64,000 bases of DNA from Vitis vinifera (lineage: Eukaryota > Streptophyta > Magnoliopsida > Vitales > Vitaceae), in the NCBI RefSeq assembly GCF_030704535.1, contig NC_081815.1, positions 19,118,001 through 19,182,000 on the forward strand. The letters run 5' to 3'. A program made the position numbers and the translations under genes. Of this stretch, positions 58,838-64,000 are shown one piece after another (positions within the stretch are counted from its first letter, which is position 1; every line of letters starts with the position of its first letter). The notes beneath the pieces are model-generated. The model searched no databases, had not been told where the DNA came from, and saw only the letters and a list, made by a program, of their open reading frames with translations.

Positions 58838-59253
58838 GAGTGGAGGATGTATGAATCCCCACTGAGGATCCCCAGGAAATCGAAGTCGATTTCATTATGG
58901 GTTGGCCCTTGTGAAGATAACTGCAATTAATTACACACATACATGAATGAGAACTACATACTAATAAGGAGAACAAGTAATATGAAAAAAGACAGGCTTA
59001 CATAATAGGCAGTGACAGTGCCAGCAGAATTTCCAGGAACAGGTTTGAGCTTCATGTCAATCTTCCCAAACAGATGCTCATTCTTGGACTGGAAACCAGA
59101 TCCAGATGTCTTGTCAAGGGAAAGAGTGAGTAGCTCTCCATTGTTGAGTATCTTAGCACGCCCATTCTCCCAAGTGATGTCAAAGTCTTGGTTGAAGTTA
59201 CCTGCTGTGGCAGCCATTAAGAAGCTCACTGCTACAGAGATTAGCAGGGCCAT
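58835..59253 (-). pseudogene. XTH: XTH copy A: exon 1 and part of exon 2 only, active site altered
   Basis: Exon 1 (59253-59002) encodes [20 protein letters not shown] onward, nearly the same as the intact gene but lacking 12 codons of the signal region. The intron donor and acceptor are kept. Exon 2 starts at 58920 (LSSQGPTH) and reads HNEIDFDFLG where the intact gene has [10 protein letters not shown], so two of the three acidic catalytic residues differ. Coding ends in the GA microsatellite. Upstream DNA to about 59880 is also duplicated from the intact gene, and its TATA box is altered (GAATAAAT). A nonfunctional tandem duplicate. Confidence 0.88.
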
Positions 59254-60160
59254 TGAGGGATATGCTGTATGGTTGGTAGGAGGTGTTTGAAGATAAGAGT
59301 TTGATTTCAGTGAATTAAAATTGATCTCTCTCAGCTCACATTTATTCTAATGGTGGAGAGAGAGGGGTTACTGTCGGGATGGTTCGAAGTTAGAGAGCCA
59401 AAAAATGAGTTGCATACAGCTGGCAGTGGCATAAGTACTCATAATAATTAATACAACCAAAATTGCCTTAAGTGATATTTTTAAAATCATCACAATAACG
59501 TGGTAATATGGTATCGCAATCCAAAAGTACTCAGCAAATATCCTTGCTTTTAACTTCTGCCGCGCCCCTTAACCAGGTCTGGAGTCCTTTCCAGTATATC
59601 AAAGTAGTTAAAAGCTCACAAAAGCTTATCCTGATCATTTGACGTTGATCATTACTTGATTCCAATCATTTTCTTTTTACTGTAGTAAAGCCTTTGGCTT
59701 AAGATCCAGACCACAAAAAGGGCATTTCAGTGTAAAAATGTGCTGGACCACTGCTTCTTTCGGCCATTTTTCCTAGTGTGAAGGATTCTAATCTCCTGAA
59801 TGCCAAAAAACAGGGAGAGAGACAAATAGCACCTGCCCAAGCCACCATCATTGCCAGTTGGTAGTTCCAAGTGCATCAGTCAGACAACAAACAAACACTG
59901 ATAGCACAAGCCGAGTTACAGCCCGAAAAAGGCATGTGATTCTCATGGCTTCAAATGCAGTTTACTTATTATTTGCTATGGGTTAAGAGCAAGAAAAGAG
60001 AGAAAAATGCCAGACATCACATATCAATGTATTTATTTCTGATCTTTTATTATATATATTGTCTATTTATTTTACATTGTAACACTGATTTCTCTCATGT
60101 TTTTCAGTGGAAACTAAGATGGGGAACAAGGAAAGAATAGTACCATGCGTCGAACGCCTT
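59254..60160. other. Duplicated XTH promoter region and spacer
   Basis: About 59255-59880 matches the upstream side of the intact XTH gene (62170-62720): shared CTTCTGCCGCG, TGTGCTGGACCA and AACAGGGAGAGA blocks. The remainder is AT-rich spacer. Confidence 0.6.
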
Positions 60161-60545
60161 TTAAGTTACTGTGCATTCTGTAGGAAGGCCCTGGGGGAAC
60201 CGCCCTGTATCAGCGCAGTAGTTGTAAATCATGTAGTTGTCCTCAACCCATTTCATCTTCTGCTGGTCCTTGAAATCAAGCACTTGTGAGAGCCATGGAG
60301 GAGAGTCCCAACTGCAAGAAGATGTTCCAGAATACAATATACAAGCATCAGCATTCAAGCTCCTAAAGGAAGCCGTGAAAGGAGCTTGGCTCCAGTGAGT
60401 CTTGACAAGGCCCCCCTCTTGTTGCCCAGTCATCTGCAATCCATAAACTGGAGTATATCCCCATAGGCTGGCTCTGTGGGAAGGGAATGAGAGAGATGCC
60501 ATTTTTTAGGAAAAAGGAAGGGTAATAATATCCAAAATGGGTCAT
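60161..60545 (-). pseudogene. XTH: XTH copy C: exon 3 fragment with frameshift
   Basis: Minus-strand reading gives [20 protein letters not shown], then a one-base shift in a G run (plus strand GGCCCCCCTC, near 60409-60416), then [23 protein letters not shown] and [17 protein letters not shown] to a stop at 60161. This is the C-terminal third of a XTH protein, without the start of exon 3 and without exons 1 and 2. It lies upstream of copy A, so the two fragments cannot be one gene in the usual order. Confidence 0.88.
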
Positions 60546-61073
60546 TTTAGGTTATTATTCCAATTTCAAAAGTATTTAAAATCTTTTAACCAAATATATA
60601 ATTTTTTTAATTATGGATAAGACTTTTAAAATCTCTTTGACCGCCATATATGTATTCAGAAATCCTGATATTTAGAAAACTCTTTTAATATTTTTAACAT
60701 CTAAAATTTATTATTATTTAAGTGTTAGAAATACTAAAACGTTTTTTAGAATCACTTAAATATGCATTATTAATAGATTAATGTTTAAGTGGATTCTACT
60801 GTAGCTGCTTCTGGTTTGTACTAAAGGAAATCCTTTTCAATGTACCTTCTGTTCTTTGTCTAGTACTTTGAAAGGATCCATGATATGAGGTTGACACACT
60901 GTTACATGCCATTTATGGAGAAAGTGATCTTTTATTGTATGTATATATACAATGTAAACAATGTGGTATTTCTGTTCTTCTAATGGCGATTAAAATGATT
61001 AAGAATGAAAGAATTGAATTTTGAAATTACAGAAGCAAACAATGAAGTGAATGGCCTTAAGGTTGTGTTTCCT
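60546..61073. other. Spacer between XTH copy C and the intact XTH gene
   Basis: AT-rich, including the likely 3' UTR of the intact gene (60950-61073). No exon seen. Confidence 0.5.
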
Positions 61074-62168
61074 CTATGACATGGTGGTGGTAGTGCATTC
61101 AGGAGGAAGGCCCTGTGGGAATCGCTTGGTGTCAGAGCAGTAATTGTAGATCATGTAATTCTTCTGCACCCATTTCATTCTCTCTTGGCTTGTGGAATCA
61201 AGCTCTTGTGAGTACCACTCTGTATTGGTGGAGGTAGAAGTGGGAGTATTTGAACTGCAAGAAGAAGCTCCAGAAGACCAGATGCAAGCATCTGCATTGA
61301 AGTTCCTATAGGAAGCAGTGAAGGGAGCTTGGCTCCAGTCTGTCTTGACAAGCCCACCTCTTGTTGCCCAGTCATCTGCATTCCAGAGACTGGAGTATAT
61401 CCTCATGGGCTGGTTCTTTGGGTATGAAACACCGATTGACTCAGAGTTCTTGAACTCCCTGATGGGGGTGCCATCCACAGAGAAGCTGAAACAGAGATAC
61501 CCCAGATGAGTAAATCAATACAAAAACCCAAAAAACATAAACCAGATTGCAGTATTGGAGATTAGAATAATAGCACTTACATAATCCGCTGGGGATTCCA
61601 AAGTATGGAATAGGTATGGAAATCAGCAGTTGGGTCAAACCAAAGGTAGAACTGCTGTTCTCTGTTTCCCTTGCCTTGGCTGAACACATTAGTGTGAAGA
61701 ATGTATGGATCACCACTGAGATTGCCCAGGAATTCGAAGTCGATTTCATCATGGGTTGGCCCTTGTGAAGATAACTGCAAATACACACATACATAAATAA
61801 GAACTATATACTAATCAGGAGAACAAATTGTCATCAAATGGAGGATGATGTGCAACAAGTACTATGAAAGGCGGGCTTACATAATAGGCAGTGACAGTGC
61901 CAGCAGAGTTTCCAGGAACAAGTTTGAGCTGCATATCAATCTTGCCAAACAGATACTCGTTCTTGGACTGGAAACCAGATCCAGAGGTCTTGTCAAGGGA
62001 AAGAGTGAGAAGCTCTCCATTGTTGAGTATCTTAGCACGCCCGTCTCCCCAAGTGATGTCAAAGTCTTGGTAGAAGTTACCTGCTGAGGCAGCCATTAAG
62101 AAGCTCGCCACTACAGAGATTAGCAGGGCTGTTGAAACAACTGAAAAAGAAGAATAGATGGGTGCCAT
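61074..62168 (-). CDS. XTH: Xyloglucan endotransglucosylase/hydrolase, three exons, 297 residues
   Basis: Exons 62168-61881, 61774-61581 and 61485-61074 join in frame. A secretory signal peptide (about residues 1-29, [17 protein letters not shown]) leads a GH16 domain. The catalytic motif [10 protein letters not shown] (104-113) is complete, followed by the N-glycosylation site NLS (114-116) usual in this family. [15 protein letters not shown] and [11 protein letters not shown] follow, and the C-terminal XET domain with cysteines DAC, SSC, YNYC and PEC. The enzyme cuts and rejoins xyloglucan in the cell wall. Sequence wording resembles the TCH4/XTH22-23 group, an inference. TATAAATT lies about 90 bp upstream. 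Confidence 0.95.
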
Positions 62169-62254
62169 TGGCGGATACGCTGTATGGTTGGTCAGAGGTG
62201 TTTGAAGAGAAGAAGTTTGAATTTAGTGACTTGAAATTGATCTCTCAGAGCTCC

Positions 62255-62262
62255 AATTTATA
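62255..62262 (-). promoter_or_regulatory. TATA box of the intact XTH gene
   Basis: TATAAATT on the minus strand, 87 bp before the ATG. The duplicated promoter of copy A has GAATAAAT at this place. Confidence 0.7.
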
Positions 62263-62724
62263 CTTGGTGGGAGAGATATAGTGAGATTGAGAGGGTACTG
62301 CTGGGAAGGTTCAAAGTGGGAGAACAAAGAATGAGTTGTATACAGATGGCAGTGACAACCATATCTACAAATGGGCTTCCACCTCCCCCCTAATACTTTT
62401 TAAATCATCAGAATCACACGGTTTTGCAATAGAAAAGTATTCAGGAAGTACCATAGTTTTTAACTTCTGCCGCGTCTACCTGTCTCCCCCCCACCTCCCC
62501 CACCTCCCCCCAAAATTGCTTTTGTCCGTTTCCAATATATCAAACAGTTCAACAAAAAACAGCTCTCCAGTGTAAAAATGTGCTGGACCAGAGCTTCCTA
62601 CATACATCACTCCACCCACTGTCTTTCTATGTCTAGAAATCCTAAATGCCAAAACAGGGAGAGAAAGATAAGTAGCACCTGCCCAAGCCATCATCATGCC
62701 CAGTTGTAATAAAAAACAGCCCAC

Positions 62725-64000
62725 CGTCTTTCGAAGTGCTTTTATTGGAAACGTTCTTTCTAAAAGTACTTTTTGGGAAAATCACATGAAAATGATTTTT
62801 TAATTTTTTAAAAGTGATTTCTAAATTTTATCAAATATTTTATTTTTTTCAAAAATACTTTTAAATTAGAAATAATATTTAAAAATATTATCAAACATAC
62901 ACTTTAAGTTTTGACACTACATCTTTTTTTTTTTTTTTAGAATATTGCTATCTTTTATAATTAACTACCATCTTTTATATTTTAGAGTATTAACTTTTTA
63001 TTATATCTATTGTTTTTAGATTTATAAGTCATTATGTACAAGTACTATATGATACAAATATAATATTTTTTATAAATTAATAAATATTTATTTATCAATA
63101 AATTAATAAATTATTCATTTATAAGTAAATCAACAATTTATTAAGATTATGTTTGGTTTTTGGAAAATACTAAGGAAAGAAAAAAAATGTAAAGGAAAAT
63201 AATTTTTTCATGTTTGATTGTCTTATAAAAAATATAAAAGAAAATCAAATATAATTAAAACTAATTAAAAACTTATATATTTTTAAATTATTTAATTTTT
63301 ATATTGATGAGTTAAAATAAATAAAATGAGTTTGAAGTAACAAAAAAATAATTTATCAACTTTTAATTTATTTTTTTATTTTTATTCACTTTTTCTTTCC
63401 TTTTACTTTTTCTTTGTATTTTCTTTCCCGTTTTCTTCAAATTTTATGGAACCAGGTGATAATTTTTCTTGGTCTCAAGAATAGGGTTCTTATTGAAGTT
63501 TTAAAAAGCATACTACAAAATTCACAGGTGGCTTAGTATTCATGAATCATATCTCTTGTAATAGTAACTAATAATCAATCTATCTTTCATCAGAGAGTGA
63601 ATCAGACTCAAAAGCCAGTGAGGGAAATGATTGCTTTTATGGCCAATTAACTATAGGGATCATGGATTTGGGGGAGAAGGTTTCATTTAGGTTAATTTGA
63701 AACATTGGTGATTTTTGATTTGTTTGTTTGCCGCCTTCATCATGCATGGAGCATTTTGAATGATTCAGTGCATAGTTTTGGTGACTCTTAACTGAAGTTT
63801 CTTGCTGTTTGTGATTGAAGTGGAAAGAAATTAAGATTATTTACTCTTTAAATTTGGTGTAAGGCCCAATCCATATCTGTCAGAAGTTAAAGAACAAGCA
63901 GAAACAGAGAAAGGGCTAGAAGTTACATTGACAATGGTTCATCTCCTCAGTTATTTTCAACAATTTTCTTTTCTTTGTCATTCGTAAAGAATATTTTATT
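62725..64000. other. Intergenic AT-rich region at the right edge
   Basis: No gene recognised. One MITE (63146-63463) and AT-rich repeats near 62750-62900. Confidence 0.45.
63146..63463. mobile_element. MITE of the ATTATGTTTGGTT family, 318 bp
   Basis: The left end ATTATGTTTGGTTTTTGGAA and the right end, inverted, ATTATCACCTGGTTCCATAA match imperfectly. The body (AAATATAAAAGAAAATCAAA) matches sequence near 42055-42075 at the edge of the large repeat array. Confidence 0.6.

Noticed and set aside
60107-60289. 60-codon plus-strand frame
   Set aside because: Antisense to the XTH exon-3 fragment.

Overview
The window is nuclear DNA of a flowering plant. It has spliced genes with GT-AG introns, an AT-rich background, plant-only gene families, and Ty1/copia, gypsy-type, LINE and MITE repeats packed at high density. 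Gene structures and repeat families look like grapevine (Vitis), but that is recognition from memory, not a search result. Coordinates and exon joints were worked out by hand from the sequence.

Layout. (1) 1-22,261: the 5' part of a minus-strand LIN1/CD2BP2-like splicing-factor gene. Four coding exons (14,833-21,997) are visible and its introns are filled by transposons. The last visible intron runs off the left edge and holds a decayed copia element (copia-1), a dead LINE (LINE-1), and a nearly intact copia element (copia-2, 9,297-14,347) inserted into another LINE (LINE-3). Intron 15,223-20,176 holds a decayed plus-strand LINE (LINE-4) into which a minus-strand LINE (LINE-2) jumped with a 13-bp target duplication. 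(2) 23,910-26,921: a three-exon minus-strand CASP-like membrane protein gene. (3) 29,481-33,808: a 4.3-kb solo LTR with a perfect 5-bp target duplication, carrying a tandem array and what looks like a captured host exon. (4) 35,199-42,070: a higher-order repeat built of about 845-bp units that each contain a MITE. (5) 42,170-48,910: a giant-LTR element of the same family as the solo LTR, in opposite orientation, with matching target duplications. Its 5.65-kb left LTR is interrupted by a second solo LTR (43,756-45,915), which splits an open reading frame. (6) 48,911-53,240: AT-rich intergenic DNA with MITE-like repeats and a perfect hairpin. (7) 53,324-54,178: an intronless nicotianamine synthase gene. 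(8) 54,689-56,923: a seven-exon type-B response regulator, minus strand. (9) 58,150-58,760: a copia remnant. (10) 58,793-62,168: an XTH cell-wall enzyme cluster, minus strand, with one intact gene and two broken copies.

The intact genes do not form a pathway: splicing, membrane scaffold, metal chelation, cytokinin signalling and wall remodelling are unrelated neighbours. The most unusual part is the pair of giant-LTR insertions, which seem to carry non-transposon coding fragments and act as landing sites for further insertions. No RNA genes, CRISPR arrays or prokaryotic signals were seen.
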